DNA from: Burkholderiales bacterium
GTDB lineage: Bacteria > Pseudomonadota > Gammaproteobacteria > Burkholderiales > Burkholderiaceae_C
NCBI GenBank assembly: GCA_016191525.1
Contig: JACPOK010000014.1
Span: 248,001 to 312,000 of the forward strand
Reading direction: 5' to 3'
DNA: 64,000 bases
Under the pieces are notes generated by a model. It saw only the letters and a list, made by a program, of their open reading frames with translations, was not told the DNA's origin and ran no database searches. The position numbers and the translations under genes are program-made. Position 1 is the first letter of the stretch; each line of letters begins with the position of its first letter. This document shows positions 25,116 through 35,132 of the stretch, piece by piece.

Positions 25116-25822
25116 TGATGATCCGCAAATTCCTGGTCCTGGCGGGCGCCACCGCCCTGTCCGCCTGCACCTACCTTGGCAGCAGCATGGCCGCTGAAAA
25201 AGCCGTGAAGCTGCCGCCGCCGGCGGTGGACATTCCCGCCGCCTCGCAAAGTGGGCGCGAAACCGCGGTGTTCGCGGGCGGCTGCTTCTGGGGCGTGCAG
25301 GCGGTGTTCCAGCACACCAGCGGCGTGCTCAACGCGGTCTCGGGCTATGCCGGCGGCGACAAGCAGACAGCCAACTACCAGGCCATCGGTTCGGGCCGCA
25401 CCGGCCATGCCGAATCGGTGCAGGTCACCTACGACCCCAGGGTGGTGTCGTACGGCAAGCTGCTGCAGATCTACTTCTCCGTGGCCCACGACCCCACGCA
25501 GCTCAACCGCCAGGGGCCCGACCACGGCACGCAGTACCGTTCGGCCGTGTTCTACAAGGACGCGAACCAGAAGCAGGTGACCGAAAGCTACATCGCGCAG
25601 CTGGACGCGGCGAAGGCCTATCCCGCGAAGATCGTGACGCAGCTCACGCCGCTCGCCGCGTTTTACCCGGCCGAGGGCTACCACCAGGACTACGCGACGC
25701 TGAATCCCCATTCGCCCTACATCGCGGCCTTCGACCTGCCCAAGATCGCCAACCTCAAGGCCGTGCTGCCCGAGGTGTTTCGCGACAAACCGGTGCTGGT
25801 GTCCGCGCAAGGCAAAGGCTGA
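25112..25822 (+). CDS. msrA: Exported peptide-methionine (S)-S-oxide reductase
   Basis: The product has 236 residues. The N-terminus has a lipobox (ALSAC at about residues 16-20), so it is probably a lipoprotein. The MsrA core carries the catalytic Cys in [36 protein letters not shown], and [12 protein letters not shown]. It reduces the S epimer and complements MsrB just upstream. Start and stop overlap in ATGA, with GGGAG as ribosome site inside the msrB tail. The result is a two-gene oxidative repair unit directed to the envelope. Confidence 0.92.
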   Translation: MMMIRKFLVLAGATALSACTYLGSSMAAEKAVKLPPPAVDIPAASQSGRETAVFAGGCFWGVQAVFQHTSGVLNAVSGYAGGDKQTANYQAIGSGRTGHAESVQVTYDPRVVSYGKLLQIYFSVAHDPTQLNRQGPDHGTQYRSAVFYKDANQKQVTESYIAQLDAAKAYPAKIVTQLTPLAAFYPAEGYHQDYATLNPHSPYIAAFDLPKIANLKAVLPEVFRDKPVLVSAQGKG

Positions 25823-25826
25823 GATG

Positions 25827-25890
25827 TGCCCCCACGTCGCTACGCTCCTGCCCCCCGAGGGGGCGCTCAGTCGCTTGGGGCGGCCCGGCG
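25827..25890 (+). repeat. Probable interspersed GC-rich repeat upstream of tRNA-His
   Basis: A short GC-rich segment contains CGTCGCTACGCTCCTGCC, a CCCCCCGAGGGGG palindrome, and CTTGGGGCGGCCCGGCG. From memory, sequences with this order of blocks are abundant between genes in Comamonadaceae. Only one copy is in this window, so the call rests on that recollection. Confidence 0.45.
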
Positions 25891-25905
25891 CTGACTGACC
25901 CCCGC

Positions 25906-25911
25906 TATAAT
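25906..25911 (+). promoter_or_regulatory. -10 box of the tRNA-His promoter
   Basis: TATAAT is a perfect -10 hexamer, 11-12 bases before the tRNA 5' end. No convincing -35 is present at 16-18 bases. A GC-rich discriminator is also lacking. Confidence 0.6.
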
Positions 25912-25923
25912 GCCGACTCTACG

Positions 25924-25999
25924 GTGGCTGTAGCTCAGTTGGTAGAGTCCAGGATTGTGATTCCTGTTGTCGTGGGTTCGAGCCCCATCAGCCACCCCA
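25924..25999 (+). tRNA. tRNA-His (GTG)
   Basis: A 76-base cloverleaf with encoded CCA (25997-25999). The anticodon GTG at 25957-25959 sits in a seven-base loop closed by CAGGA/TCCTG. The acceptor GTGGCTG pairs with CAGCCAC. The G at 25923 would be the G-1 base that pairs with C73, a feature unique to tRNA-His. Confidence 0.97.
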
Positions 26000-26006
26000 G
26001 AAATCC

Positions 26007-26038
26007 AAAAGCCCGCAGCACACGCTGCGGGCTTTTTT
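26007..26038. terminator. Bidirectional intrinsic terminator (tRNA-His / ppiD)
   Basis: The 9-bp stem GCCCGCAGC/GCTGCGGGC with loop ACAC is flanked by AAAA and TTTTTT. It can therefore end the tRNA-His transcript and the convergent ppiD transcript. Confidence 0.9.
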
Positions 26039-26053
26039 AATTGGCAGGCCCTT

Positions 26054-27985
26054 TTACTGGGTCTGCTGCTCGTCGCCCGTGCGCGGCGCCGGCTTGGGCA
26101 CCTTCACCTGCACCTTGAAGCGTTCCTTGATCAGGTTGTAGTAAGCCAGGTTTTCCGCGCCGCTCCACCAGCGTGAGTACTGCGTGAGTTCCTGCCGGCC
26201 CGCATCGGCGTGCGGCGGGTCACGCGGCACGGCCTTGTTGACCCGCACCACGGCATAGCCGTCGCGGCCCAGGTCCACGCCCACCAGGGCGGGCAGCGCC
26301 GCGGAGTCGGCACGCAGGGCGGCCTCGATCACGGCGGCGGGCTGCTTCTGCCCATCCTCGCGTGAAAGCAGCACGGCAGCCGGCAGCGAAGCCTCGGCGG
26401 GCCTGGCCTTCCACGCGGCGAGCTTTTCCATGCCGTCCTTGCGGGCCAGCTCGGCCCCGCGCACCGCCAGCAGGCGTTCGCGCACCTTGTCCTTCACTTC
26501 GGCCAACGGCAGGGTGCGCGCCGGCGTGTACTGCGTGATGCGGCCCGACGCCAGCTGGCTGGCGCCCGTTTCCACCGCCTCGGTGTTGCGCTTCTTTTCC
26601 ACCGCGTCGGGCGCAAACAGCGAGTTCAGGAACTTCGGGTTCGCCAGCACGCCGGTGGTGCCGGGGGCGGACTTGCGGGTGATGCCGGTGGCCTTCTGGA
26701 TCTCCAGCTTCAGCCGGTCGGCCACGGGCTTCAGGCTGTCGGCCTGCTCGTAAACGCCGTTGGCGAAAGCTTCGGCGCTGTCGGCGAATTTCTTCTGCGC
26801 CTGCTGCTTCTTCAGGTCGGCCTCGAGTTCGGGGCGCAGTTCCTCGAAGCTGCGCTTCTTGGCTTCCTTGACGTCGGTGACCTTGATGATGTGGTAGCCG
26901 AACTCGGTCTCCACCACGCCGCTGATCTCGCCCTTTTTCAGCGAGAAGGCCGCATCCTCGAACGGCTTGGTCATCGCGCCGCGGTTGAAGAAATCGAGGT
27001 CACCGCCATTGGCCGCCGAGCCGGTGTCCTGCGAGTTCTTCTTCGCCACGTCGGCAAAGCTGTCGGGCGCCTTCTTCAAGGCGGCCAGCAGTTCCTCGGC
27101 TTTGGCACGCGCCTTGTCGCGCTCGGCCTGCGGTGCGCTCTTGGGCGCATTGAGCAGGATGTGGCTGGCGCGCCGCTCTTCCTGGCCGCCCAGGCGCTGT
27201 GCGTTCTGCTCGAAGTAGGTCTTGAGGTCCGCCTCGTTGACCGTGATGCCTTTTTTCAGCGACTCCACATCCAGCACCAGGTATTCGATGGCAGCCTGCT
27301 CCGGCGCCTGGAACAGCGCGCCGTTTTCCTTGTAGAAGGCTTCCAGCTCGGCGTCGGTGGGGTTCACCTTCAACGCATAGTCGGCGGCGGCGAACCGGGC
27401 CACCTGCACTTCGCGTTTTTCGAAGTAGCTGTTCAGCGCCACGGCGGAGAGGGACGCCGGCGCGAAGCCGGTGCCGCCCAGGCCGGCCGTGACCTGGCGC
27501 GCGGAGATCTCGGCGCGCACGCTGTTCTCGAACATCTCGGGCGTCATGCCCTGCGAGGCGGCCAGCTGGCGATAGCGGTCCATGTCCAGCGAGCCATCGG
27601 GCTTGCGCAGCGACGCGATCATTTCGTTTTGCTGCAGCTCGCGCGCCAGGCGCGCGTCGGTCGCGACCAGCTTCGACTGCACGGAGGCCGCGGCGATCAC
27701 GCGCTCGCGGATCAGGCGGTCCAGCGTGGCGTAACGCGCTTCGGGCGAATCGAGCAGCTTGGGATCCAGCGACGGCATGGACTGGCGCAGCCGGTCCACT
27801 TCGATCTTGTGCGCGGCATCCCACTCGCCCTGCATGATCTCGCGGCCGTCCACCTTGGCCACGGCGTCGCCCTTTTCCTTCATGCGGCTGTAGCCCTCCA
27901 GGCCGAACAGCACGAACGAAGGGAAGATCAGCAGGAACAGCAGGAACTGCATGACCCGGGTGTGCTTGCGGACGAAATCAAACAT
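26054..27985 (-). CDS. ppiD: PpiD-like periplasmic peptidyl-prolyl isomerase/chaperone
   Basis: The product has 643 residues. One N-terminal membrane anchor ([19 protein letters not shown], about 11-30) is followed by a SurA-like N-terminal chaperone region. The parvulin rotamase domain is at about 262-360 ([44 protein letters not shown]). A C-terminal helical region follows. It assists folding of proteins leaving the Sec translocon. It lies downstream of hupB and tRNA-Val, matching the hupB-ppiD order of other proteobacteria, with a small hairpin between. Confidence 0.92.
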   Translation of the reverse strand: MFDFVRKHTRVMQFLLFLLIFPSFVLFGLEGYSRMKEKGDAVAKVDGREIMQGEWDAAHKIEVDRLRQSMPSLDPKLLDSPEARYATLDRLIRERVIAAASVQSKLVATDARLARELQQNEMIASLRKPDGSLDMDRYRQLAASQGMTPEMFENSVRAEISARQVTAGLGGTGFAPASLSAVALNSYFEKREVQVARFAAADYALKVNPTDAELEAFYKENGALFQAPEQAAIEYLVLDVESLKKGITVNEADLKTYFEQNAQRLGGQEERRASHILLNAPKSAPQAERDKARAKAEELLAALKKAPDSFADVAKKNSQDTGSAANGGDLDFFNRGAMTKPFEDAAFSLKKGEISGVVETEFGYHIIKVTDVKEAKKRSFEELRPELEADLKKQQAQKKFADSAEAFANGVYEQADSLKPVADRLKLEIQKATGITRKSAPGTTGVLANPKFLNSLFAPDAVEKKRNTEAVETGASQLASGRITQYTPARTLPLAEVKDKVRERLLAVRGAELARKDGMEKLAAWKARPAEASLPAAVLLSREDGQKQPAAVIEAALRADSAALPALVGVDLGRDGYAVVRVNKAVPRDPPHADAGRQELTQYSRWWSGAENLAYYNLIKERFKVQVKVPKPAPRTGDEQQTQ

Positions 27986-28013
27986 GCTCGAAAACTCTCT
28001 CGGCTAGAAACAC

Positions 28014-28037
28014 AAAAGGCGAACAGATGTTCGCCTT
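28014..28037 (-). terminator. Hairpin between tRNA-Val and ppiD, possible terminator
   Basis: A perfect 10-bp inverted repeat (AAGGCGAACA/TGTTCGCCTT) with a 2-base centre and a short T run on the minus strand. It could end or attenuate the hupB-tRNA-Val transcript before ppiD. Confidence 0.55.
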
Positions 28038-28046
28038 CGCTTGGTT

Positions 28047-28122
28047 TGGTGGGTGCTGACGGGCTCGAACCGCCGACCTACGCCGTGTAAGGGCGCTGCT
28101 CTACCAGCTGAGCTAAGCACCC
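28047..28122 (-). tRNA. tRNA-Val (TAC)
   Basis: A 76-base cloverleaf on the minus strand with encoded CCA. The acceptor GGGTGCT pairs with AGCACCC. The anticodon TAC (complement of 28087-28089) is in the loop CTTACAC. It lies 14 bases after the hupB stop, so it is probably cut from the same transcript. Confidence 0.97.
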
Positions 28123-28136
28123 CACATGGCCGTCTT

Positions 28137-28409
28137 TCAGTTCAGCGCATCCTTCAGCGCCTTGCCCGGACGGAACTTGGGAACCTTGGCTGCCTTGATT
28201 TTAATCGCAGCGCCGGTACGGGGGTTGCGGCCGCTGCGGGCGGCCCGTTTGCCCACCGCGAAGGTGCCGAAACCCACTAGCGAAACCGAACCGCCTTTTT
28301 TCAACGTCGTCTTGACGGCACCGATCATCGACTCCAGCGCGCGCGTGGCGGCGGCCTTGGAGATATCGGCATGTTTTGCGATGTGCTCAATCAGTTCGGT
28401 TTTGTTCAC
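28137..28409 (-). CDS. hupB: HU family nucleoid protein
   Basis: The product has 90 residues starting with GTG at 28409 (GTG AAC AAA), with GAGGGG just upstream. The sequence is canonical [44 protein letters not shown] for the DNA-binding arm, and [18 protein letters not shown] at the end. It bends and compacts DNA. The GTG start may moderate expression of an abundant protein driven by a strong promoter about 135 bases upstream. Confidence 0.95.
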   Translation of the reverse strand: MNKTELIEHIAKHADISKAAATRALESMIGAVKTTLKKGGSVSLVGFGTFAVGKRAARSGRNPRTGAAIKIKAAKVPKFRPGKALKDALN

Positions 28410-28549
28410 AAGGGGCCCCTCGTAGAGAGAAAGAGTTGATCAGGAATGTCTCTTCAAAAAATTATTGTCTCCCCAACCTTTGCGGGCGCTGCGGGGGCGC
28501 GGGGCAAGGAAGCGGGAGACTCTTTAGCGGCATCGGGCCACTGCAACCG

Positions 28550-28578
28550 ATTAGAGCCACGGAGTTTCACCGTGTCAA
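28550..28578 (-). promoter_or_regulatory. Strong sigma-70-type promoter for hupB
   Basis: On the minus strand TTGACA (28578-28573) and TCTAAT (28555-28550) are separated by exactly 17 bases. Transcription would start near 28543 and give a leader of about 135 bases before the hupB GTG. It is the best consensus promoter I found in the window. The 28410-28707 gap holds nothing else I can identify. Confidence 0.75.
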
Positions 28579-28707
28579 TACGAATGCAGCTTTACAACAG
28601 CGCGGAGGCGGATTCTAGACGGTTTTGCCCAGGTTCCATGCGGGCTGCGGGCCGATTTTTGTGCGGCAGTGCGCAATTTTTTCACGCAGCGCAACGCGTT
28701 CAAGTGG

Positions 28708-29789
<1,082 letters not shown>

Positions 29790-29793
<4 letters not shown>

Positions 29794-30677
29794 GGGTTTT
29801 CGCTCCTGAAGAATTGAAAGGCTTCGTCCAGCAGAAGGGCCGGGGCCTCCTCCGCGATGTAGTGGCCGCACGCAAGCGCGCTGCCGGTGACGTCCTGCGC
29901 GCGCTCGCGCCACAGCGCGGGCACGTCAAAATTCGCGCCCACGACGCCATGCCCGCCCCACAGAATGCGCAGCGGCATGGCCAGCTTGCGGCCGGCCGCG
30001 ATGTCGGCGCGGTCGTGCTCCAGATCGATGGTGGCGCTGGCACGGTAGTCCTCGCAGACCGACACCGCCGTGCCGGGGAGCTGCGCGCAGCGCTCGTATT
30101 CGGCCATGGCTTCGGGCGTGAAGGCCGAGAGGCCCGCATGCCGCTTGCCCATCACGCTGCGCAGGTAGCGCACCGGGCCGGAATCAATCAGGGCTTCGGG
30201 CAGCGGCGGCGGCTGGATCAGGAAGAACCAGTGCCAGTAGGCGGTGGCGAAGGCCCGCGAGGTGTTCTCGTACATGGCCAGGGTGGGCGCGATGTCCAGC
30301 AGCATCATGCGTTCCACCGCCTGCGCGTGGTCGGCGGCCAGCCGGTGCGCCACGCGCGCGCCGCGGTCGTGCGCCAGCACCTGGAAACGGCCAAAGCCTT
30401 GCGACTGCATCACCGCCAGCGCGTCCAGCGCCATCTCGCGCTTCGAATGGTTCAGGTGCGCGGCATCGGCGGGCGGCCGGGCCGAATCGCCATAGCCGCG
30501 CAGGTCCATCAGCACCACCGTGAAACGCTGCGCCAACTGCGGCGCGACGCGGTGCCACATGACGCAGCTCTGCGGGTGGCCGTGGATCAGCAGCAGCGGC
30601 TCCCCGGTGCCGGCCCGGCGCGCGGCCAGCCGCACGCCGCCGCGCACCACCTCGAACTTTTCGAATATTTCCAGCAT
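29790..30677 (-). CDS. Alpha/beta hydrolase, haloacetate dehalogenase-like
   Basis: The product has 295 residues from the ATG at 30677. The oxyanion-hole motif is LIHGHPQSCVMWH. The nucleophile elbow is AHDRGARVAH, with Asp rather than Ser, followed by the Arg pair that holds the carboxylate in fluoroacetate dehalogenases. YWHWFFLIQPPPLPE supplies the halide-binding His and Trp, and CGHYIAEEAP the catalytic His. This closely fits haloacetate/fluoroacetate dehalogenase (EC 3.8.1.3), which makes glycolate. Residue numbers were not checked against a structure. It is translationally coupled to the tartrate dehydrogenase gene. Confidence 0.82.
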
Positions 30678-30717
30678 GGGCCGATTCTGGCTTGCGGGCG
30701 ACCTGGCATCAAGCAAT

Positions 30718-30733
30718 AATCAGGCAATTGATT
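30718..30733. promoter_or_regulatory. Putative LysR operator between dehalogenase and LysR genes
   Basis: An AATCA-N6-TGATT inverted repeat lies in the 74-base divergent intergenic region, in an AT-rich patch unlike its surroundings. Position and symmetry suggest the site bound by the adjacent LysR protein. Confidence 0.4.
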
Positions 30734-30751
30734 GTTTCCCTGTTGGAATGA

Positions 30752-31726
30752 ATGAATCCGCAGCTCGACCGCGCCGACCTGGAACTGCTGCTGGCCATCC
30801 GCACGCACGGCAGCCTGGCCGGCGCGGCTTCGGCCGCGGCCGTGGTGCCCTCGGTCATCACCAAGCGGCTCGCGGCGCTGGAGTCGCGGCTGGGTTTCAA
30901 GCTGTTCCAGCGCACCACCCGCCGCGTGACGGCCACGGCCGAGGGCGAGGCGCTGTGCGAACGCGCCGTGCAGCTGCTGGAAGGCTTCTCCTCGCTGGAG
31001 CAGGACCTGCAGGAGCGGCAGACCGAGCCGTCGGGCCTGATCCGCCTGGCCTCCACTTTCGGCTTCGGCCGGCTGTGGGTGGGCCCGGCGCTGGCGCAGT
31101 TCCAGGCCCGGCACCCCCGACTGCAGGTGCAGCTGCAGCTCACCGAGAAATTGCCCGACTTGGCGGTGCAGGGCTTTGACGGCGCGGTGTGGCTGTGGTC
31201 GGTGCAGGGGCGGCGCGCTTCCGAATGGGTCACGCGCCGGCTGGCGCGCAACCAGCGGGTTCTGGTGGCGGCGCCCGCTTACCTCAAGCGGCGCGGCATG
31301 CCGCGGGCGCCGGCCGAGCTGGCGGCCCACGACTGCCTGGTAGTGCGCGAGAGCGACCAGCGCTTTGACACCTGGAACCTGCAAAGAGAGCGCGAGCGGC
31401 AGCCGGTGCGGCTGCGCGTGCAGGGGCCGCTGTCAAGCAATTCGGGCGAACTGGTGCGCGACTGGTGCGTGGCCGGCGGCGGCATCATGCTGCGCAGCTT
31501 GTGGGACATCGCGCCGCAGCTGGCAGGCGGGCAGCTGGTGCGGGTGCTGCCCGGCTGGGCCATGCTGGACGCCGACATCCACTGGCTGGCGCCGCACCAG
31601 GCGCGCACGCCGCGCCGCGTGCGCCTGCTGATTGATTTCCTGGTGGAGCGGTTTCGCAGCGAGCCCTGGAAGCTCAGCCCGCCTTCGCCGCGGAGCGCAC
31701 CACGAGGCTCACGCCAAAAGCCGTGA
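30752..31726 (+). CDS. LysR-family regulator, TtuA/DmlR-like
   Basis: The product has 324 residues. The HTH is at about 8-66 (LELLLAIRTHGSLAGAASAAA, SVITKRLAALESRLGFKLFQR). The rest is a LysR effector domain (IRLASTFGFGRLWVGPALAQF). The N-terminal style is that of the group containing TtuA and DmlR, regulators of tartrate and malate dehydrogenases. It is divergent from the dehalogenase-tartrate dehydrogenase pair and probably controls it in response to a hydroxy- or haloacid. The last 53 bases overlap the convergent DMT transporter gene. Confidence 0.9.
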   Translation: MNPQLDRADLELLLAIRTHGSLAGAASAAAVVPSVITKRLAALESRLGFKLFQRTTRRVTATAEGEALCERAVQLLEGFSSLEQDLQERQTEPSGLIRLASTFGFGRLWVGPALAQFQARHPRLQVQLQLTEKLPDLAVQGFDGAVWLWSVQGRRASEWVTRRLARNQRVLVAAPAYLKRRGMPRAPAELAAHDCLVVRESDQRFDTWNLQRERERQPVRLRVQGPLSSNSGELVRDWCVAGGGIMLRSLWDIAPQLAGGQLVRVLPGWAMLDADIHWLAPHQARTPRRVRLLIDFLVERFRSEPWKLSPPSPRSAPRGSRQKP

Positions 31727-32561
31727 GCGCCATGCCCGCCAGCGTGAGCGCCGTGATCGGCTCCGCAAACAGCAGCCAGGCCATCAGCGCGGTGCACGGG
31801 GGCACCAGGTACATCAGGCTGGTCACCGCCGTTGCCGCGCCGCGCTGGATCAGCAAGTAGAGCAGCGAGCTGCCGCCGAGCGTCAGCGCCAGCACCGACC
31901 ACCCCATGGCGCCGGCCAGCTCGCCGGTCCAGTGCATGGATTCCGATTCCAGCAGCGCCAGCGGCAGCGTCACCACGAACGCCGCGGCCAATTGCACCAG
32001 GCTGGCGGTGCGCACGTCGCAAGGCGCGACGAACCGTTTCTGGTACAGCGTGCCGGCGGTGATGCTGAGCAAGGCGAAAACCGACAGCCCCAGGTTCAGC
32101 GGGTGGATTTCGCCCAGCCCCAGCTTCTGCCACACCACCATGGCCAGGCCCGCGAAGCCCAACGCCAGGCCGCCCCACTGCCGCGGCGACACCTTGCCGC
32201 CGCGGGACGACATCCACACCGCCGTCAGCACCGGCTGCAGGCCGACCAGCAGCGCCACCAGGCCTGCGCCCATGCCCAGCTTCACGGCCGACCACACGCC
32301 CCCCAGGTAGCCCGCATGCATCAGGATGCCGGTCACCGCCAGGTGCCCGGCCTGCACGCGGCTGGCCGGCAAGGCGGCGTGCGCCAGCCCTGCCCACACG
32401 GCGAAACAGGCAACGGACAGGAAGTAGCGCAGCGCCAGGAATTTCATGGGCGGCGAATGCGGCATGCCGTAGCGCGCGACGATGAAGCCGGTGCTCCAGA
32501 TCAGCACGAACACGATGGGCATCGCCCTGACCAGGGCATCCTGGCGCGAACCGGAAGCCAT
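31674..32561 (-). CDS. EamA/DMT-superfamily transporter
   Basis: The product has 295 residues with ten hydrophobic segments in two EamA repeats (first half around FVLIWSTGFIVARYGMPHSPP, second around LSVFALLSITAGTLYQKRFV). These carriers export amino acids, metabolites or drugs. The substrate is unknown. The 3' end overlaps the LysR gene on the other strand. It lies 6 bases after the pgsA stop on the same strand, so it may be transcribed by read-through from pgsA. Confidence 0.88.
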   Translation of the reverse strand: MASGSRQDALVRAMPIVFVLIWSTGFIVARYGMPHSPPMKFLALRYFLSVACFAVWAGLAHAALPASRVQAGHLAVTGILMHAGYLGGVWSAVKLGMGAGLVALLVGLQPVLTAVWMSSRGGKVSPRQWGGLALGFAGLAMVVWQKLGLGEIHPLNLGLSVFALLSITAGTLYQKRFVAPCDVRTASLVQLAAAFVVTLPLALLESESMHWTGELAGAMGWSVLALTLGGSSLLYLLIQRGAATAVTSLMYLVPPCTALMAWLLFAEPITALTLAGMALTAFGVSLVVRSAAKAG

Positions 32562-32567
32562 GCCGCC

Positions 32568-33134
32568 CTACTTCACCCGCTTGCGGATTTCCGGCAGGGC
32601 CTTCTGCAGGTAGTACACCATCGACCAGATCGTGAGGATCGCGGAGATCCAGATCAGCCAGGTGCCCCAGACGCCGGTGTCGATCAGCCCGAACAGCACG
32701 CCGTCGAACAGCAGGAAGGGAATGGCCACCATCTGCGCGGTGGTCTTGAGCTTGCCCAGCATGTGCACCGCCACGCTCTTGGAAGCGCCGATCTGCGCCA
32801 TCCACTCGCGCAGCGCGGAGATCGCGATCTCGCGGCCGATGATCAGCAGCGCGACGAATACGTCGGCCCGGTGCAGGTGCACCAGCACCAGCAGCGAGGC
32901 GCAAACCAGGAACTTGTCGGCCACCGGGTCCAGGAAGGCGCCGAAGGAAGATGTCTGGTTCAGCTTGCGGGCCAGGTAGCCGTCCAGCCAGTCGGTCAGC
33001 GCGAACGCCACGAACATGACGGTGGCGATCAGGTTGCGCGTGGGCTGGTCCAGGTTCAGGTAGAACACCCCGACGATCAGTGGAATCGCGACGATGCGCG
33101 TCCAGGTAAGGATCGTGGGAATGGTGAAGAACAT
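32568..33134 (-). CDS. pgsA: CDP-diacylglycerol-glycerol-3-phosphate 3-phosphatidyltransferase
   Basis: The product has 188 residues from the ATG at 33134 (MFFTIPTILTWTRIV), a typical PgsA opening. The signature DG-x2-AR-x8-G-x3-D-x3-D is intact (DGYLARKLNQTSSFG to DPVAD). Four to six membrane helices are present. It makes phosphatidylglycerolphosphate, the precursor of phosphatidylglycerol and cardiolipin. It follows uvrC on the same strand, the conserved uvrC-pgsA pair. An alternative start at 33149 exists. In enterobacteria tRNA-Gly-Cys-Leu come next, but here they do not. Confidence 0.93.
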   Translation of the reverse strand: MFFTIPTILTWTRIVAIPLIVGVFYLNLDQPTRNLIATVMFVAFALTDWLDGYLARKLNQTSSFGAFLDPVADKFLVCASLLVLVHLHRADVFVALLIIGREIAISALREWMAQIGASKSVAVHMLGKLKTTAQMVAIPFLLFDGVLFGLIDTGVWGTWLIWISAILTIWSMVYYLQKALPEIRKRVK

Positions 33135-33183
33135 GCACGATTCTGGCATGAGCCCGCAGCGCGTGCGGCGCGCGGGCTGTTCC

Positions 33184-35112
33184 CTAGTGCAGCGCCTTGT
33201 AGATTTCCTCGGCCAGCTCGCGCGAAATGCCTTCCACCGTGGCGATGTCGTCGATGCCCGCCGAGGCGATGCCGCGGATGCCGCCAAATCGCTGCAGCAG
33301 GCGCGCCCGCTTCTTGGCGCCAATGCCCGGGATTTCCTCCAGCTTGCTGCCGCCCACCCGCACCTTGGCGCGGCGGGCGCGCATGCCGGTGATCGCGAAG
33401 CGGTGCGCCTCGTCGCGGATCTGCGCCACCAGCATCAGCGCGGCCGAGTCGCGCCCCAGGTAGACCTTCTCGCGGCCGTCGGCGAACACCAGCTCTTCCA
33501 GCCCCACCTTGCGGCCTTCGCCCTTTTCAACACCGACGATCACGGCCAGGTCCAGCCCCAGCTCGGCGAACACCTCGCGCGCCATGCTGACCTGGCCCTT
33601 GCCGCCGTCCACCAGCACCAGGTCGGGCAGGCGGAAATTGCTCTTCGCCTCCTTACTGCCCTCGGGAGGCGATGCATCGGGCGAATCACGGCCGGCTTCG
33701 GCCAGCTTGCTGTAGCGGCGCGTCAGCACCTGCCGCATCGCGGCGTAGTCGTCGCCGGGCGTGATGTCGTTGATGTTGAAGCGGCGGTACTCGCTGTTCT
33801 GCATCTTGTGGTGGTGGAACACCACGCACGAAGCCTGGGTCGATTCGCCGGAGGTGTGGGAAATGTCAAAGCACTCGATGCGGAAGGTGTCCAGGTTGTC
33901 CGGCGCCAAGTCCAGCGCGTCCACCAGCGCGCGGGTGCGGGCCTGCTGCGAGCCTTCCTCGGCCAGCAGGCGCGCCAGCTGGATCTCGGCGTTCTTGGTG
34001 GCCATCTCCAGCCACAGGCGCCGCTGCTCGCGCGGGTTGTGCACGGCGGTGATGCGCACGCCGCTCTGCTCCGTGAGCGCGTCTATCAGTTCGCGGCTGA
34101 CGGCTTCGCTGGTGATCAGCGCCGGCGGCACCGGCACGCCCAGGTAGTGCTGGGCGATGAAGGCTTCCAGCACCTGCACTTCCACCGGCTGCGGCGGCGC
34201 GGCATCGGCCGCATCGTCAAAGTCCTGCACCGCCGTGGCGTCCTCGATGTGGGTGGGAAAGTAGGCCCTGTCCCCCAGGTGCCGCCCGCCCCGCACCATG
34301 GCCAGGTTCACGCAGGCCTTGCCGCCTTGCACCTTCACGGCCAGGATGTCCACGTCCTTGTCCGAGGCGGTGTCCACCGACTGCTGGTGCAGCACCTTGG
34401 ACAGCGCGCTCATCTGGTTGCGCAGCTCGGCCGCCTGCTCGTATTCCAGCTTTTCCGCGTGCTGCGCCATGCGCTGCTCCAGCGCTGCCAGCACGGCCTG
34501 GGTTTCGCCGCGCAGGAAGGCCTCGGCATTCGACACGTCGTGTTCGTAGTCCTCGGGCGTGACCAGGTTCACGCACGGCCCCGAGCAGCGCTTGATCTGG
34601 TACAGCAGGCAGGGCCGCGCGCGGTTGGAAAAAACCGTGTCCTCGCAGGTGCGCAGGCGAAACACCTTCTGCAGCAGCTGGATCGACTCCTTCACCGCCC
34701 AGGCGCTGGGGTAGGGGCCGAAGTAGCGGTGCTTGCGGTCCACCGCGCCGCGGTAATAGGCCACGCGCGGGAACTGGTGGGAGACCAGCTTCAGGTAGGG
34801 GTAGCTCTTGTCGTCGCGGAACAGGATGTTGTAGCGCGGGTTGAGCGTCTTGATCAGGTTGTTTTCCAGCAGCAGCGCCTCGGCCTCGGAGCGCACCACC
34901 GTGGTCTCCATCCGCACGATCTTGCTGATCATGTGGCCGATGCGGGTGCCGCCGTGGTTCTTCTGGAAGTAGCTGGAGACGCGCTTTTTCAGGTTGCGCG
35001 CCTTGCCCACGTACAGCACGCCGCCTTCCGCGTCGAAATAGCGGTACACGCCGGGCAGCGGCGGCAGCGCGGCCACCTCGGCCAGCAATTGTTCGGGATG
35101 AACGTCGGACAT
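33184..35112 (-). CDS. uvrC: UvrABC excinuclease subunit C
   Basis: The product has 642 residues, full length. Domains in order are GIY-YIG nuclease ([21 protein letters not shown], about 18-45) for the 3' incision, a Cys-containing linker, a UVR motif (about 210-245) that contacts UvrB, the RNase H-like nuclease ([14 protein letters not shown]) for the 5' incision, and a C-terminal helix-hairpin-helix pair ([17 protein letters not shown]). It acts in nucleotide excision repair. It is immediately upstream of pgsA and diverges from earP, whose start is only 20 bases away. Confidence 0.96.
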   Translation of the reverse strand: MSDVHPEQLLAEVAALPPLPGVYRYFDAEGGVLYVGKARNLKKRVSSYFQKNHGGTRIGHMISKIVRMETTVVRSEAEALLLENNLIKTLNPRYNILFRDDKSYPYLKLVSHQFPRVAYYRGAVDRKHRYFGPYPSAWAVKESIQLLQKVFRLRTCEDTVFSNRARPCLLYQIKRCSGPCVNLVTPEDYEHDVSNAEAFLRGETQAVLAALEQRMAQHAEKLEYEQAAELRNQMSALSKVLHQQSVDTASDKDVDILAVKVQGGKACVNLAMVRGGRHLGDRAYFPTHIEDATAVQDFDDAADAAPPQPVEVQVLEAFIAQHYLGVPVPPALITSEAVSRELIDALTEQSGVRITAVHNPREQRRLWLEMATKNAEIQLARLLAEEGSQQARTRALVDALDLAPDNLDTFRIECFDISHTSGESTQASCVVFHHHKMQNSEYRRFNINDITPGDDYAAMRQVLTRRYSKLAEAGRDSPDASPPEGSKEAKSNFRLPDLVLVDGGKGQVSMAREVFAELGLDLAVIVGVEKGEGRKVGLEELVFADGREKVYLGRDSAALMLVAQIRDEAHRFAITGMRARRAKVRVGGSKLEEIPGIGAKKRARLLQRFGGIRGIASAGIDDIATVEGISRELAEEIYKALH

Positions 35113-35132
35113 CGGCCCTATTATCCAAGCCC

